From Alicyclobacillus acidiphilus NBRC 100859 (GTDB lineage Bacteria; Bacillota; Bacilli; Alicyclobacillales; Alicyclobacillaceae): 64,000 nucleotides of DNA. Below the pieces are notes generated by a model. The model ran no database searches and was not told where the DNA came from. It saw only the letters and a list, made by a program, of their open reading frames with translations. The DNA is taken from assembly GCF_001544355.1 (NCBI RefSeq), contig NZ_BCQI01000005.1:52829-116828 (forward strand), in the 5' to 3' direction. This document shows, piece after piece, positions 45,279-55,742 of the stretch (positions within the stretch are counted from its first letter, which is position 1; each line of letters starts with the position of its first letter). The position numbers and the translations under genes were made by a program.

Positions 45279-45466
45279 AAATAGGCGTCCCTGAGCTGCT
45301 TATTTCGACGAAGTGGCCGGATCGAACGCAAATAGGCGTCCCCAGGCCGCTTATTTGCCTCCTCGCCTTTCGGAATGGGGTGTTTTCAGCCATTTAAGCC
45401 GCTGTCAGCTGCTTATTCGGCGCACATCAGACGATTCGACACACTTAAGCGGCCTACGGCTGCTTA
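45279..45466. repeat. Four-hairpin structured element, copy C (inverted, diverged)
   Basis: On the plus strand the hairpins appear in reverse order: H4 45279-45305, H3 45330-45356, H2 45395-45415, H1 45446-45466. The reverse complement aligns with copy A across all 188 positions without a gap, about 136 matches by hand count. GCTTAAGTGTGTCGAA after H1 is fully conserved. In this plus-strand reading several stem differences become G-T wobbles, suggesting the RNA-bearing strand here is plus. Confidence 0.8.
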
Positions 45467-45490
45467 TTCGCCTCGGAGGTCCCCCGGTCG

Positions 45491-45579
45491 CCCCAGCCCC
45501 GCCTCAGCGCGATCCCGCCCCAGCCCCGCCCCAGCCCCGCCCCAGCCCCAGCCCCGCCTCAGCGCGATCCCGCCGCCCC
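45491..45579 (+). repeat. GC-rich tandem CCCCAGCCCCGCC repeat
   Basis: A low-complexity block built from CCCCAGCCCCGCC units, with the longer segment CCGCCTCAGCGCGATCCCGCC present twice in slightly different contexts. It lies between the hairpin element and the promoter of the thiamine-transport operon. No coding support. Confidence 0.85.
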
Positions 45580-45600
45580 GCTCTCTTTCCACGATCGCAC

Positions 45601-45629
45601 TTGCCCAGGCAGGTACGTGATGCTACACT
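45601..45629 (+). promoter_or_regulatory. Promoter of the TPP-controlled ykoE operon
   Basis: TTGCCC (45601-45606), a 17-bp spacer and TACACT (45624-45629), each four of six consensus bases. It lies about 30 bp before the riboswitch. Confidence 0.5.
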
Positions 45630-45654
45630 CCTCTATGTAAACTGAAAATATCGT

Positions 45655-45755
45655 GAAGAGGGGCGCTAGGGGTGCCGACAATGGCTGAGAGGCAAACGTA
45701 AGATTGCCAACCCTGCGGACTCGACCTGGATAATACCAGCGTGAGGAAGTGCCCG
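45655..45755 (+). ncRNA. TPP (thi-box) riboswitch
   Basis: Conserved thi-box parts in order: AGGGGCGCTAGGGGTGCC, GGCTGAGAGG, ACCCTGCGGACTCGACCTGG and ATAATACCAGCGTGAGGAAG. The aptamer binds thiamine pyrophosphate, which should promote the downstream terminator and shut off the ECF transporter genes. Confidence 0.97.
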
Positions 45756-45769
45756 TCGATAATGAACAG

Positions 45770-45804
45770 CACCCTTTTCACATGCTTGTGAAAAGGGTGT
45801 TTTT
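45770..45804 (+). terminator. Riboswitch terminator
   Basis: CACCCTTTTCACA (45770-45782) pairs perfectly with TGTGAAAAGGGTG (45787-45799), loop TGCT, followed by five T residues. It is the expression platform of the TPP riboswitch. Confidence 0.93.
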
Positions 45805-45860
45805 GCTTGTATTGGGCGCGCTTCGAGCGGATTCCCCTTCACGGCAAAGGAGGAAGTAGG

Positions 45861-46436
45861 ATGGTTAGGAGCTGGAAATTGCGGGATGTCATCTTGATGG
45901 TCGTCTTCGCGATCGTGTGCGGTGGACTGTACCGAGTGTGGGACCTCGTGTACGACCTGCTGCCGGGTACGGCTTATGCGGCGCAGGCCGCGACGACGGG
46001 ACTGTGGATGATTGCGGGCGTGATCGTCCCGTATATCGTGCGGCGCCCGGGTGCTGCGTTGTTGGCGGAACTGATTGCGGCTGCAATCGAAAACATGCTG
46101 GGCGGACAATGGGGTTTGTCCAACATGGTGTCAGGACTCATTCAAGGGATTGGCAGTGAACTTGTGTTTCTCTTCTTCGCCTATCGTCGATTCAATCTGC
46201 TTACCTGTGTGCTCTCCGGTGCTTTGGCTTCGTTCGCTGGCGTCGTGCAGTGGTACTTCCAATACGGCGGGGACAGCATGAGCGCATGGGTGATCTTCGA
46301 ATACACGGTGGTCGCGTTGGTGAGCGGCGCGATCCTCGGCGGCTGGCTGCCCAAGAGCATCGGCGACGCGTTGAAACGGGCGGGGGCATTGCGCCGCTTC
46401 GCGATTGGCCAGACGGATCGGACGATGGCGCAATGA
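45861..46436 (+). CDS. ykoE: ECF transporter substrate-binding component YkoE (thiamine/HMP)
   Basis: A 191-residue membrane S-component with five or six hydrophobic segments. The start WKLRDVILMVVFAIVCGGLYRVWD, the ENMLGGQWGLSNMVSGLIQGIGSE stretch and the ILGGWLPKSIGDALKRAG ending fit YkoE, which captures thiamine or its hydroxymethylpyrimidine precursor. ATG 45861 follows AAAGGAGG; an open frame extends 18 codons upstream without support. It sits directly behind the TPP riboswitch and overlaps the fused energising subunit by 4 bp. ykoF is absent. Confidence 0.92.
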   Translation: MVRSWKLRDVILMVVFAIVCGGLYRVWDLVYDLLPGTAYAAQAATTGLWMIAGVIVPYIVRRPGAALLAELIAAAIENMLGGQWGLSNMVSGLIQGIGSELVFLFFAYRRFNLLTCVLSGALASFAGVVQWYFQYGGDSMSAWVIFEYTVVALVSGAILGGWLPKSIGDALKRAGALRRFAIGQTDRTMAQ

Positions 46437-48787
46437 GCGGCGCGGCCAAACAGCCCTGGACGAGTGCTCCGTTCGTGCGTGTCGACAACGTGTCGATCCG
46501 CTACGAACAGGATCATCGAGCAATCGTGCGCGATTGCTCGTTCTCCTTTTCTCGAGGCGAACTGGTGCTGATTACGGGGCCGAGCGGCTGCGGCAAGAGC
46601 ACGTTGGCGATGGCGCTCGCGGGGATCATTCCGAATTCCGTCGAGGCTGAGGTGGATGGGCGTATCTGGCTTGACGATGATCTCAAGGGACCTGGGAAAA
46701 TCGGCTATGTGTTTCAGGACCCCGAGACACAATTCTGCATGCGCCAAGTGGGCGACGAAATTGCTTTCGGGCTGGAAAACCTGAAGGTCGAACGGGACGA
46801 CATGCCGGAGAGGATTGAGCGGAGTCTCGCGATGGTGAATTTGGACGTGCCATGCTCCGCAAATCACGCGTCGTTTTCGGGCGGGATGAAACAAAAGCTC
46901 GCGATTGCGTGCGCGCTTGCGATGGACGCGGAACTGCTGATTCTCGACGAGCCCACCGCCAATCTGGATCCGCAGTCAACGCGAACCGTGTTTGAGCAGA
47001 TTGTCGCTTTGCGTAGACAAGGTAGAACGGTCGTCGTGATCGAGCACAAATACGAACCGCTCTTGCCGTACGTGGACAGGATTGTCTCGCTGTCCCGAGA
47101 GGGGCAGGTCGAGGGCGTGTTCGAGTCGGCCGAGGCGTGGCGATCCGCGGTCGAACCCAACCCAGTACCCGTTCGACAGCCAAGCCGCGAAGCCTTGAGC
47201 GCGGCAAGCGGCGCTTTCGCGGGGGACGATGCGGTGCCGCTGCTGCTGGAAGCGTCGGGTGTGGCTTTGTCGTACGGGCAGCGCACGGTTTGGACAGGTG
47301 TCGATCTCGCCCTTCGCAGGGGAGAATGGGTCGCGATTGTGGGCCCCAACGGCGCAGGCAAGTCTTCGCTGCTCGAAGTGTTGGCGGGGCTTCGCAAGCC
47401 GTCCGCGGGCGAGGTGCGTTTGCAGGGGCAACCGCTGGCCAAGATTCCGAAGTCGAAGCGGTATGCGGCGATTTCGTATGGATTTCAAAATCCTGAATAC
47501 CAGTTTCTGTTTGAACGTGTGATCGACGAGATGGCAGGACGTGTCGTTGGCGACGACAGGCCTGCGGATACGCTGGAACAACTCGCGGAATTCGGCTTGT
47601 CCAATCTCGCGCTGGCCTCGCCGTACGAGCTGAGCCAGGGCCAAAAACGTCGGCTCGCGGTAGCGACCATGCTCGGCAAGCGCAGCGACGTTTGGTTGTT
47701 TGACGAGCCGACTTATGGCCAGGATGCCCAGACAGAGCGATTGATTCTGGAGAAGTTGAAGGCTAGGCAGATGCAGCAGGGGACGGTGGTCACCGTCACG
47801 CACGATATGGACCTGGTGAGAGCGTGGGCGACGCGTGTCGTTGTCCTCGCGGACGGTGGAATTCTCTACGATGGAAGTGTGGACGGACTGTTTGAACGCG
47901 GCGACGTCTTGGCGGCCGCGCATCTGCTGGACGATGTCTTGGACATCGAGGAGGATGGGAACCGCGAGACCTCAAACAAAGGCCGTTCGCTATCTCCGCA
48001 GTCGTCTCCGCAGTCGTCTTCGCAGCCGCGGCGCATGCCAGCGCCTCGCAGATCGCCCTTCGGCATGCTGCACCCTGGCTGCAAAGGGCTGGCCCTGGTG
48101 GCGATGGCGACTATCATCCTGTTCGCTTGGAACTTCGCGCAGCTTGGTCGACTTTGGGCTTTGGTGATTGTCGCCGCATTTGGACTCAGTTGGTGCAATC
48201 CATGGAAGATGATGGTCAGGCTGTCTCCAGCCTTGGCCGCGTACTTGATTTACCTGTGGACGTTCGCTGCCAACGCCGCCGTTCCTCCGGGGACTCCGTC
48301 CGTTCATTGGCTGTGGTACAACATCAGTTGGTACGGAATGTGGAAGGGCGTGCTCGTCGCGCTGCGCACGCTTTCCACGGTCGTGTTGGGGTATGTGATG
48401 CTTGTCAGCACCGATGGAACGGACTTCGCGGTCAGTCTGAGCCAGACCTTTCGCGTCAGTCCCAAGTTGGCTTATGGCATCATGGCGGGCACGGGGTTTA
48501 TCGGAAGTTTCCAGCGGGATCTGGAAGTTTTGCGCATGGCCCGCAGTTTGCGGGGGCGTCAAGGATGGTGGATTTTTCACCCTGTTTCCTATGCGCTGCC
48601 ACTGCTCAGCCAGGCAGTTCGAGTAAGTGAGCGGATGGCGGTTGCGATGGAGGCGCGTGGGTTTTTCGGCGATCCGGCGCAGTTCGCAAGTCGAAGAACG
48701 TATTTTCGCGTCCTTCGACTGCGCCCGTGGGATGTCGCCTTCTCCGCCGGATTGGTCATCGTGCCGCTTGTCTTGCTGTTTGTCTAA
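46433..48787 (+). CDS. Fused ECF energising module: tandem ATPases (YkoD) plus EcfT transmembrane subunit (YkoC)
   Basis: A single 784-residue chain. ABC ATPase 1 (about 15-230) has Walker A GPSGCGKST, signature FSGGMKQK and LLILDEPTANLDP. ATPase 2 (about 265-500) has GPNGAGKSS, LSQGQKRRLA and VWLFDEPTYGQD. A Ser/Gln/Pro-rich linker (about 505-540) leads into an EcfT-like membrane domain with about five segments and coupling-helix motifs RMARSLRGRQG and MEARGFFGD. In B. subtilis these are separate ykoD and ykoC. The ATG overlaps the ykoE stop (ATGA). Uptake of thiamine precursors with YkoE is the expected role, under TPP riboswitch control. Confidence 0.92.
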   Translation: MSGAAKQPWTSAPFVRVDNVSIRYEQDHRAIVRDCSFSFSRGELVLITGPSGCGKSTLAMALAGIIPNSVEAEVDGRIWLDDDLKGPGKIGYVFQDPETQFCMRQVGDEIAFGLENLKVERDDMPERIERSLAMVNLDVPCSANHASFSGGMKQKLAIACALAMDAELLILDEPTANLDPQSTRTVFEQIVALRRQGRTVVVIEHKYEPLLPYVDRIVSLSREGQVEGVFESAEAWRSAVEPNPVPVRQPSREALSAASGAFAGDDAVPLLLEASGVALSYGQRTVWTGVDLALRRGEWVAIVGPNGAGKSSLLEVLAGLRKPSAGEVRLQGQPLAKIPKSKRYAAISYGFQNPEYQFLFERVIDEMAGRVVGDDRPADTLEQLAEFGLSNLALASPYELSQGQKRRLAVATMLGKRSDVWLFDEPTYGQDAQTERLILEKLKARQMQQGTVVTVTHDMDLVRAWATRVVVLADGGILYDGSVDGLFERGDVLAAAHLLDDVLDIEEDGNRETSNKGRSLSPQSSPQSSSQPRRMPAPRRSPFGMLHPGCKGLALVAMATIILFAWNFAQLGRLWALVIVAAFGLSWCNPWKMMVRLSPALAAYLIYLWTFAANAAVPPGTPSVHWLWYNISWYGMWKGVLVALRTLSTVVLGYVMLVSTDGTDFAVSLSQTFRVSPKLAYGIMAGTGFIGSFQRDLEVLRMARSLRGRQGWWIFHPVSYALPLLSQAVRVSERMAVAMEARGFFGDPAQFASRRTYFRVLRLRPWDVAFSAGLVIVPLVLLFV

Positions 48788-50052
48788 CTCTCTGCTTCGA
48801 CGGCGGGATCGACCTGTCCGCGCATCTGCTTCCAGGCCACCGCGAAACCGACTCCGGCAAAGATGGCGAAGAGCGGCATCAGCGGGTATCGGAAGCGATC
48901 CCACGCGGGGAAGAAGAAAAAGAAGCACGTGTTGTATACGATGAATGCGAACGGAAACATGGCCGTTCGCCATCCAGGAATTCTGCGCACGAAGAGAACC
49001 ATCAGTCCGATCACGGCCGGCAGCATGAACAGGAAATAGCCCGTCGTCGCAATTCCGTCCACGTACTTCAGCCAGGAAGCGACGTGCGGGGACACGCGGA
49101 ACGTGTACCACGCCGAGTTGACGTCCGCTTTGTACAAGTCCCAGATCTTCTTAAATCCGTTGATGATGGTCTGCGGAATGTGATGTTCGATGTAGTGAAT
49201 CGCGTAACTCTGCGCGACGGCGTTCTTCTGCACTTCGTTTTTGATATGAAGGATGGGGTTCAGGTACGGATTATACGACCACCAGTATCCTCCGTTCGTG
49301 TGGATGCCTTGGAATAGGTTGGTGCCGCCGTTCGTCGAGACGAGAACCCAGTGGTGCAAGGCAATCTTGTTGCGGATGGTGACCGGCAAAATGGTGAGAA
49401 ACATGCCGACAAACAAGACCACCGCGCGCCACAGCGCTTGCACGACGCGATTCCGCATGACAAGCCACTCATATAGGAACACAAACGCCGGAAACGCGAG
49501 CGGGATCGGGCGAACGTCGCAGGCGAAGCCAAGAATCAGGCCCGAGCAGGCGATCCACCAAGGGAATCGCTGCGCGTCACGGCGTTGTCGTATGTAGAGA
49601 ACGACGGAGAGGAGCAGCAGCGCGGTGAAGATCTCCTCTGAGCCCAGCACACTGTTCCATATAATTTGGCTTGGCAAGAGCGAGTAGATAATCGCTGCGG
49701 CCATGGCGTAGAATGTGCGGCCAAATATTTGGCGGGTCACGACGTAGATGAGTCCGACGATCACGGTCGACAGCACCGCGTTCAGAACCAGTCCGACGAT
49801 GACCGACGGCCCTGTCACTCGGAAAATCAGCGACAGGAAGAACGGCCAGCCGATGGGCCAGTACGCGGTCGCTTGGCCCATCCAATAATAGCCTTTTCCG
49901 TTCGCCAAGTCGGACGCCCGGTCAAAATACCAAAGAAAGTCCGCTTGCTGCGCGGGGTGCATCCACGCGATCCAGAGGCATCGAACGACGATGTTTGCAA
50001 TCAGGAGAATCCATATGGCTTTCGTCTGCTGCGAAGTGGTTTTGACGTTCAA
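48784..50052 (-). CDS. Glycosyltransferase family 39-type membrane protein (PMT_2)
   Basis: A 422-residue protein with about ten membrane segments. An N-terminal loop holds acidic [21 protein letters not shown], and [24 protein letters not shown] sequence follows. This fits the ArnT/dolichyl-phosphate-mannose protein mannosyltransferase superfamily, which uses polyprenyl-phosphate sugars outside the membrane. It starts at TTG with AAGGAG about 12 bases upstream. It overlaps the convergent ECF gene by 4 bp. Acceptor unknown. Confidence 0.82.
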   Translation of the reverse strand: MNVKTTSQQTKAIWILLIANIVVRCLWIAWMHPAQQADFLWYFDRASDLANGKGYYWMGQATAYWPIGWPFFLSLIFRVTGPSVIVGLVLNAVLSTVIVGLIYVVTRQIFGRTFYAMAAAIIYSLLPSQIIWNSVLGSEEIFTALLLLSVVLYIRQRRDAQRFPWWIACSGLILGFACDVRPIPLAFPAFVFLYEWLVMRNRVVQALWRAVVLFVGMFLTILPVTIRNKIALHHWVLVSTNGGTNLFQGIHTNGGYWWSYNPYLNPILHIKNEVQKNAVAQSYAIHYIEHHIPQTIINGFKKIWDLYKADVNSAWYTFRVSPHVASWLKYVDGIATTGYFLFMLPAVIGLMVLFVRRIPGWRTAMFPFAFIVYNTCFFFFFPAWDRFRYPLMPLFAIFAGVGFAVAWKQMRGQVDPAVEAES

Positions 50053-50295
50053 GATAGTCCCGTGCTCCTTTCAAACAGAATCTATCGTACCTTACTTTTG
50101 CCTCGAAGACGAGATTCTTCGTGGCAGAACCCGACAAAATCCCTGAAAAGTCGATCCCGGAAGAGAGAAATCATACGATTGTGGTATCATAATAGAAGCG
50201 TGTGTTCGATGCGGGACCCGACTCGGAGAGACGGGGTTCGTCATGCTTCGAACTGCACTGAAAGAGCCTATACTTTATGTAATGGGAGTGGAGTT

Positions 50296-52290
50296 ATGCC
50301 CTACACAGAACAAGATCAACTCGCGGTAAAGACGATTCGCACGTTGTCTATCGACGCCATCGAGAAAGCCAATTCCGGTCACCCGGGTTTGCCAATGGGT
50401 GCCGCGCCGATGGCCTATGTGCTGTGGTCACGGTTCATGAAGTACAATCCGTCGAATCCAAGCTGGATCGATCGCGATCGCTTCGTCCTCTCCGCAGGAC
50501 ACGGTTCCATGCTGTTGTACAGCCTGCTTCACCTGACGGGCTACGACGTGTCGATCGACGATTTGAAACAGTTCCGCCAATGGGGCTCCAAGACACCTGG
50601 ACACCCAGAGTACGGCCACACGCCGGGCGTGGACACGACGACCGGACCGCTCGGTCAAGGTATCGCGACCGCCGTTGGTTTTGCGATCGCGGAGCGATTC
50701 TTGGCAGCGAAGTTCAATAAAGACGGTCATACCCCAATCGATCACTATACATACGTCATCTGCGGCGATGGGGACCTGATGGAAGGCATCAGCGGCGAGG
50801 CGAGCTCGCTCGCGGGCCACTTGAAGCTCAACAAACTGATTGTGCTGTACGATTCCAACGATATTTCGCTCGACGGCCCGACGAACTGGGCGTTCACGGA
50901 AGACGTCAAGATGCGTTACCGCGCGTACGGCTGGAACGTTCTGCGCGTCGAGGACGGCAACAATTTGGACGAGATCGAAGCGGCTATCGCGAAGGCGAAG
51001 TCGTTCAACGATGCGCCGACCTTGATTGAAGTCCGCACCATCATCGGCTACGGAGCGCCAAACAAGCAAGGTACGGCAGGTGCACACGGCAGCCCGCTCG
51101 GCAAAGAGGAAACGGCGCTCGCGAAACAGACGTACGGGTGGACGTATCAGGAAGATTTCTACGTGCCGGACGAAGTCCGCTCGCTGTTCGCCGAACTGAA
51201 GGCGCGCGGTGAGAAAGCTGAACAAGCGTGGAAAGACGCGTACCAAACCTACGCCCAAAAGTATCCTGCGGACGCGAAGACGTTCGAAACCGTGATCGCG
51301 GGCAAGGTCGACGTCGACTTCGATGCGGTGCTGCCGGAGTTCAACGAATCCGTCGCGACGCGCGAAGCCTTTGGCAAGGTGATCAACGCCATTGGCCCGC
51401 ATATGCCGACGCTGCTCGGCGGTTCGGCCGACCTGTCCAAATCGAACAATACGATGCTCAAGGACGAAGATCATTTCAAAGCGCCTGACTACGCTGGCAA
51501 GAACGTGTTCTACGGCGTTCGCGAGCACGCGATGGGCGCCATGGTCAACGGCATTGCCCTGCACGGCGGCGTGTTCCCGTATGCGGGCACGTTCCTGGTC
51601 TTTGTCGACTATCTCCGCCCGGCTGTCCGTTTGGCCGCGTTGATGAAGCAGCCGTCGCTGTTCGTGCTCACGCACGATTCCATCGCGGTCGGCGAAGACG
51701 GTCCGACGCACGAACCTGTGGAACAACTCGCGTCGCTGCGCGTCATTCCGGGACTGCGCGTGTTCCGTCCAGCAGATGGCACGGAAACCGGCTTGGCCAT
51801 CAAATACGCGTTGACACACCGCGATGCGCCTGTCGCGCTCGCGCTGTCGCGGCAAAAGCTGCCGACGTTGCAGGAGATCAAGGACAACAAGGCCAACTTT
51901 GACAAGGGCGGCTACGTGATCTTCAAGAACGGCGACGGATCCGATTTCGCCTTGCTGGCATCTGGATCGGAAGTTCAATTGGCGCTCGAAGTCGGTAAGA
52001 AACTCGCTGACGAAGGTGTCAAAGTGCGCGTTATTTCGTTCCCGTCGCTCGAAGTGTTCAAGGCACAGGACGCTTCGTACCGCAACGAGGTGCTTCCGCC
52101 GACCTTGAGGAAGCGCGTCGCAGTCGAAATGGCGCATCCGATGTCGTGGTACGAGTTCGTCGGCTTCGACGGCGAAGTGGTCGGTATTAATCGCTTTGGC
52201 GCTTCGGCACCTGGCGACATCGTCGTCAAAGAGTACGGCTTCACGGTCGACAACGTCTACAGTGTCGCAAAGCGCGTTCTCGGTAAATAA
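50296..52290 (+). CDS. tkt: Transketolase
   Basis: TPP- and Mg-dependent enzyme of the pentose phosphate pathway, moving two-carbon units between sugars. The 664-residue length is standard. N-terminal [24 protein letters not shown], the TPP motif [19 protein letters not shown] with its end VLYDSN, and [17 protein letters not shown] are present. The pyrimidine-domain [20 protein letters not shown] and [20 protein letters not shown] are also clear. GGGAGTGGAG precedes the ATG. A -10-like TATACT lies just upstream at about 50270 with a weak -35. Confidence 0.97.
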   Translation: MPYTEQDQLAVKTIRTLSIDAIEKANSGHPGLPMGAAPMAYVLWSRFMKYNPSNPSWIDRDRFVLSAGHGSMLLYSLLHLTGYDVSIDDLKQFRQWGSKTPGHPEYGHTPGVDTTTGPLGQGIATAVGFAIAERFLAAKFNKDGHTPIDHYTYVICGDGDLMEGISGEASSLAGHLKLNKLIVLYDSNDISLDGPTNWAFTEDVKMRYRAYGWNVLRVEDGNNLDEIEAAIAKAKSFNDAPTLIEVRTIIGYGAPNKQGTAGAHGSPLGKEETALAKQTYGWTYQEDFYVPDEVRSLFAELKARGEKAEQAWKDAYQTYAQKYPADAKTFETVIAGKVDVDFDAVLPEFNESVATREAFGKVINAIGPHMPTLLGGSADLSKSNNTMLKDEDHFKAPDYAGKNVFYGVREHAMGAMVNGIALHGGVFPYAGTFLVFVDYLRPAVRLAALMKQPSLFVLTHDSIAVGEDGPTHEPVEQLASLRVIPGLRVFRPADGTETGLAIKYALTHRDAPVALALSRQKLPTLQEIKDNKANFDKGGYVIFKNGDGSDFALLASGSEVQLALEVGKKLADEGVKVRVISFPSLEVFKAQDASYRNEVLPPTLRKRVAVEMAHPMSWYEFVGFDGEVVGINRFGASAPGDIVVKEYGFTVDNVYSVAKRVLGK

Positions 52291-52431
52291 GCTTCGGGGC
52301 GGCGACTCGCTGTGGCAGTACGCGCGTCTTCTGCATATGTCCAAAATCATGGAATGTTACGGCCCATGTCCGTTGAGCCAGGAAGGAAGTCTGAGTACGA
52401 TATCCCATACTCTCTTGAGGAGGCGTTACGT

Positions 52432-52530
52432 ATGGGTGTATTTGGCGGATATACGCAGTGGGCTGTCGTATTCTTGATCATTTTCGTCCTGTTCATCTTG
52501 TTGGTGCCGTATGCAGGTGGCGCGTATTAA
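52432..52530 (+). CDS. YjcZ family sporulation micro-protein
   Basis: A 32-residue hydrophobic peptide: MGVFGGYTQWAVVFLIIFVL then FILLVPYAGGAY. The glycine-rich start and single membrane segment ending near the C-terminus match YjcZ/YczN-type peptides of spore formers. ATG 52432 follows GAGGAGG by eight bases; the longer frame upstream is not supported. A strong terminator follows. Role in spores is known only by association. Confidence 0.8.
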   Translation: MGVFGGYTQWAVVFLIIFVLFILLVPYAGGAY

Positions 52531-52562
52531 GTGAACGTCATAGCGAGGGCCATCCCTTTGGC

Positions 52563-52610
52563 AAGCGGCCATTCTTGTGGATCAAACGATCCGCTGGGAT
52601 GGCCGCTTTT
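52563..52610 (+). terminator. Rho-independent terminator after yjcZ
   Basis: AAGCGGCCAT (52563-52572) pairs with ATGGCCGCTT (52599-52608), then TTTT. It ends the yjcZ (and perhaps tkt) transcript before the convergent LysR gene. Confidence 0.8.
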
Positions 52611-52635
52611 GCACGGGGACGGCTTTTTTGACGCC

Positions 52636-53544
52636 CTAATCCTCTGTGTCGTTGTTCCGGAATCGGGCTTGGGAGGCATAATGATTGCTGACAATCTGGA
52701 TCAATTGCTTCGTGAACGCCTCGTTTTCAATCGCGTCGGGGTAGGCGAGAAACGTTGGCCGGCGGAAGTGTTCGTCGTCGATCGGCACCGCCGCAATCCC
52801 TTTCGCGTGGGCGTCCGCGAGCGTCCGGCGCGGCAATAAGGAGATGCCAAGTCCTTGCGCGACCATCGCTTTGATTCCGTCGATGGAGTCCAATTCCATT
52901 CGCACTTCTGGGTACACGTCGTATTTTGCCAGCAGCATCCAGATGCGCCGACGAAACGGGGCCGTCGAATCGGCGAAGGCGATGAACGGTTCGGTCGCGA
53001 TCGCCGCGATGCCCGGAAAGTCGTGTGTAAATCGATGGTGCTGCGGGACGACGAGATCGATCGCGTCGGCCGGAAACTCCACCAGACGCACGCGCGGGTG
53101 GTGAACCGGCTCGCCGAGGAAACAAAAATCCACCTGGTTGCCGATGAGCGCGCCGACCATGTCTTCGTAGAGGCCCATGCGCACTTGCAGGCGCACTTCT
53201 TCAACCTGCAGCATGCGGTGCAGGCACTGCGGCACGTCGGTCGACACGAACGCCCGGCCCGACATCACACGCAGCGTTCGGACGGGGCGCTTGAGCGGCT
53301 CGACCATCCGTTGTTCGATACTCATCATCTGCTCGGCTAACGGCAGCAGACGTTGGCCCGCCGCAGACAATTGCACGCCGCCAGGCGTTCGTGTGAACAA
53401 CTGATAGCCGAGCTCGCGCTCCAGACGCTGCAGGCGGGTTGTTACGGTGGATTGCGACATGAACAGCTGTTCGGCCGTGCGCGAGATCGATTTATTGCGC
53501 GCAACCGCCATGAATAACTGCAAGTCTTTCGTCTCCAGCCACAT
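52636..53544 (-). CDS. LysR family transcriptional regulator
   Basis: A 302-residue DNA-binding regulator. The N-terminal winged helix reads LQLFMAVARNKSISRTAEQL and MSQSTVTTRLQRLERELGYQ. The remainder (about 90-300) is the type 2 periplasmic-binding-like effector domain, with LRVMSGRAFVSTDVPQCL and GLGISLLPRRTL. Start is uncertain: ATG 53544 gives the typical length, ATG 53553 is also possible, and neither has a strong ribosome binding site. It is not divergent from an obvious target gene; mnmA lies upstream in the same direction. Confidence 0.9.
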   Translation of the reverse strand: MWLETKDLQLFMAVARNKSISRTAEQLFMSQSTVTTRLQRLERELGYQLFTRTPGGVQLSAAGQRLLPLAEQMMSIEQRMVEPLKRPVRTLRVMSGRAFVSTDVPQCLHRMLQVEEVRLQVRMGLYEDMVGALIGNQVDFCFLGEPVHHPRVRLVEFPADAIDLVVPQHHRFTHDFPGIAAIATEPFIAFADSTAPFRRRIWMLLAKYDVYPEVRMELDSIDGIKAMVAQGLGISLLPRRTLADAHAKGIAAVPIDDEHFRRPTFLAYPDAIENEAFTKQLIQIVSNHYASQARFRNNDTED

Positions 53545-53573
53545 CGCCCCCATGCCCAATCAACGTGCTTTGT

Positions 53574-54737
<1,164 letters not shown>

Positions 54738-54783
54738 CTAGTTCGGACGTGTTAGGGAGCAAGAAGGAAAGGCGGACAATCCA

Positions 54784-55701
54784 TTGTTTGAGTTGAACCG
54801 TTCTGCCATTTTGGAGCATCCTCGCCTGCGTTTTCTGTCAGATCTCGTGCCCATCGCGGAGCATCTGGACAACATTGAAAAGTTTATTCGTATCTGCTAC
54901 GAAGAGCAAGGATGGCGGGTGGCGCAGTCGGGACGGATCGTTGCGCTGCGGGCCACCGATGAAGACAGGTTGTCCAGCGCCTTCAAGGCCAGCTTGTATT
55001 TGGGCAAGTATAACGATATGGCGAACACAAGTCGATTTTTGCGGAATATGGTTTCTGCGGGCCATTCGTACGAACCCATTCGCGGAGAGACCGTGCTGTT
55101 TCTCGCAATTGGTGTCGGTAAACCGGTGTACGATCACCTCGTGACCTACACGGTCGGGCGTCCGACGCGGATTGCGGGCGGGCAGCGGGCAAATGTGCCG
55201 TGGGGATTCGAGTTGCCGGTTGAAGCGAAAAACGCGGATGAATACGAAGAAGAGCTGGAGCGAATTCGCAATGTGATCCGGCTTGCCAAGCAGGATCGCG
55301 TCGAACAAATGCAAGCGGCGCGGGCGAAATTGCCTGTTGGTTACATCATGCCGCCGTTTCTGATGGAGTTTTCGGAAGAAGCCTTGATTAAAACGGTGTT
55401 TCGGCAAAGACTGTTTGAAAAGGGCGCGCAAGGCGCGACGGTCGACGTGGTGTCGGATATGCTGAACGCGTGTATGCAGATTGACGAAGAAAAGTGGTCG
55501 TTTTTGATTGACTACCACGGGCCGCACATCCAGCAATGGGAGAAGGCGATGCGCACCTTGCGCAAAGAGCGGTACACACTCGCCGACATCGCGCAGAAGT
55601 TGGGGATTACGGAAGAAGAGGCATTGACCCGAGATTTGTATGATATGCTCATTGAATCGGTCGGGAAACTGCCTCCATCGATGTGGGAAAAGTCCCGATA
55701 A
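54784..55701 (+). CDS. Conserved-looking protein of unknown function, 305 residues
   Basis: A soluble protein without signal peptide or membrane segments, mixed alpha/beta in appearance, with a charged helix ADEYEEELERIRNVIRLAKQ. A region HLVTYTVGRPTRIAGGQRAN has clustered Arg/Gly residues that faintly recall the substrate loop of ThyX flavoproteins, but the RHR motif is absent, so I do not call it. The C-terminus (RYTLADIAQKLGITEEEALT) resembles a small helical or HTH-like unit. TTG start after AAGGAAAGGCGG. It is divergent from mnmA. Function not recognised. Confidence 0.7.
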   Translation: MFELNRSAILEHPRLRFLSDLVPIAEHLDNIEKFIRICYEEQGWRVAQSGRIVALRATDEDRLSSAFKASLYLGKYNDMANTSRFLRNMVSAGHSYEPIRGETVLFLAIGVGKPVYDHLVTYTVGRPTRIAGGQRANVPWGFELPVEAKNADEYEEELERIRNVIRLAKQDRVEQMQAARAKLPVGYIMPPFLMEFSEEALIKTVFRQRLFEKGAQGATVDVVSDMLNACMQIDEEKWSFLIDYHGPHIQQWEKAMRTLRKERYTLADIAQKLGITEEEALTRDLYDMLIESVGKLPPSMWEKSR

Positions 55702-55742
55702 AGTGCCGGTACAAAGGTTCTATTGGATGAGCGAATCGGCGG

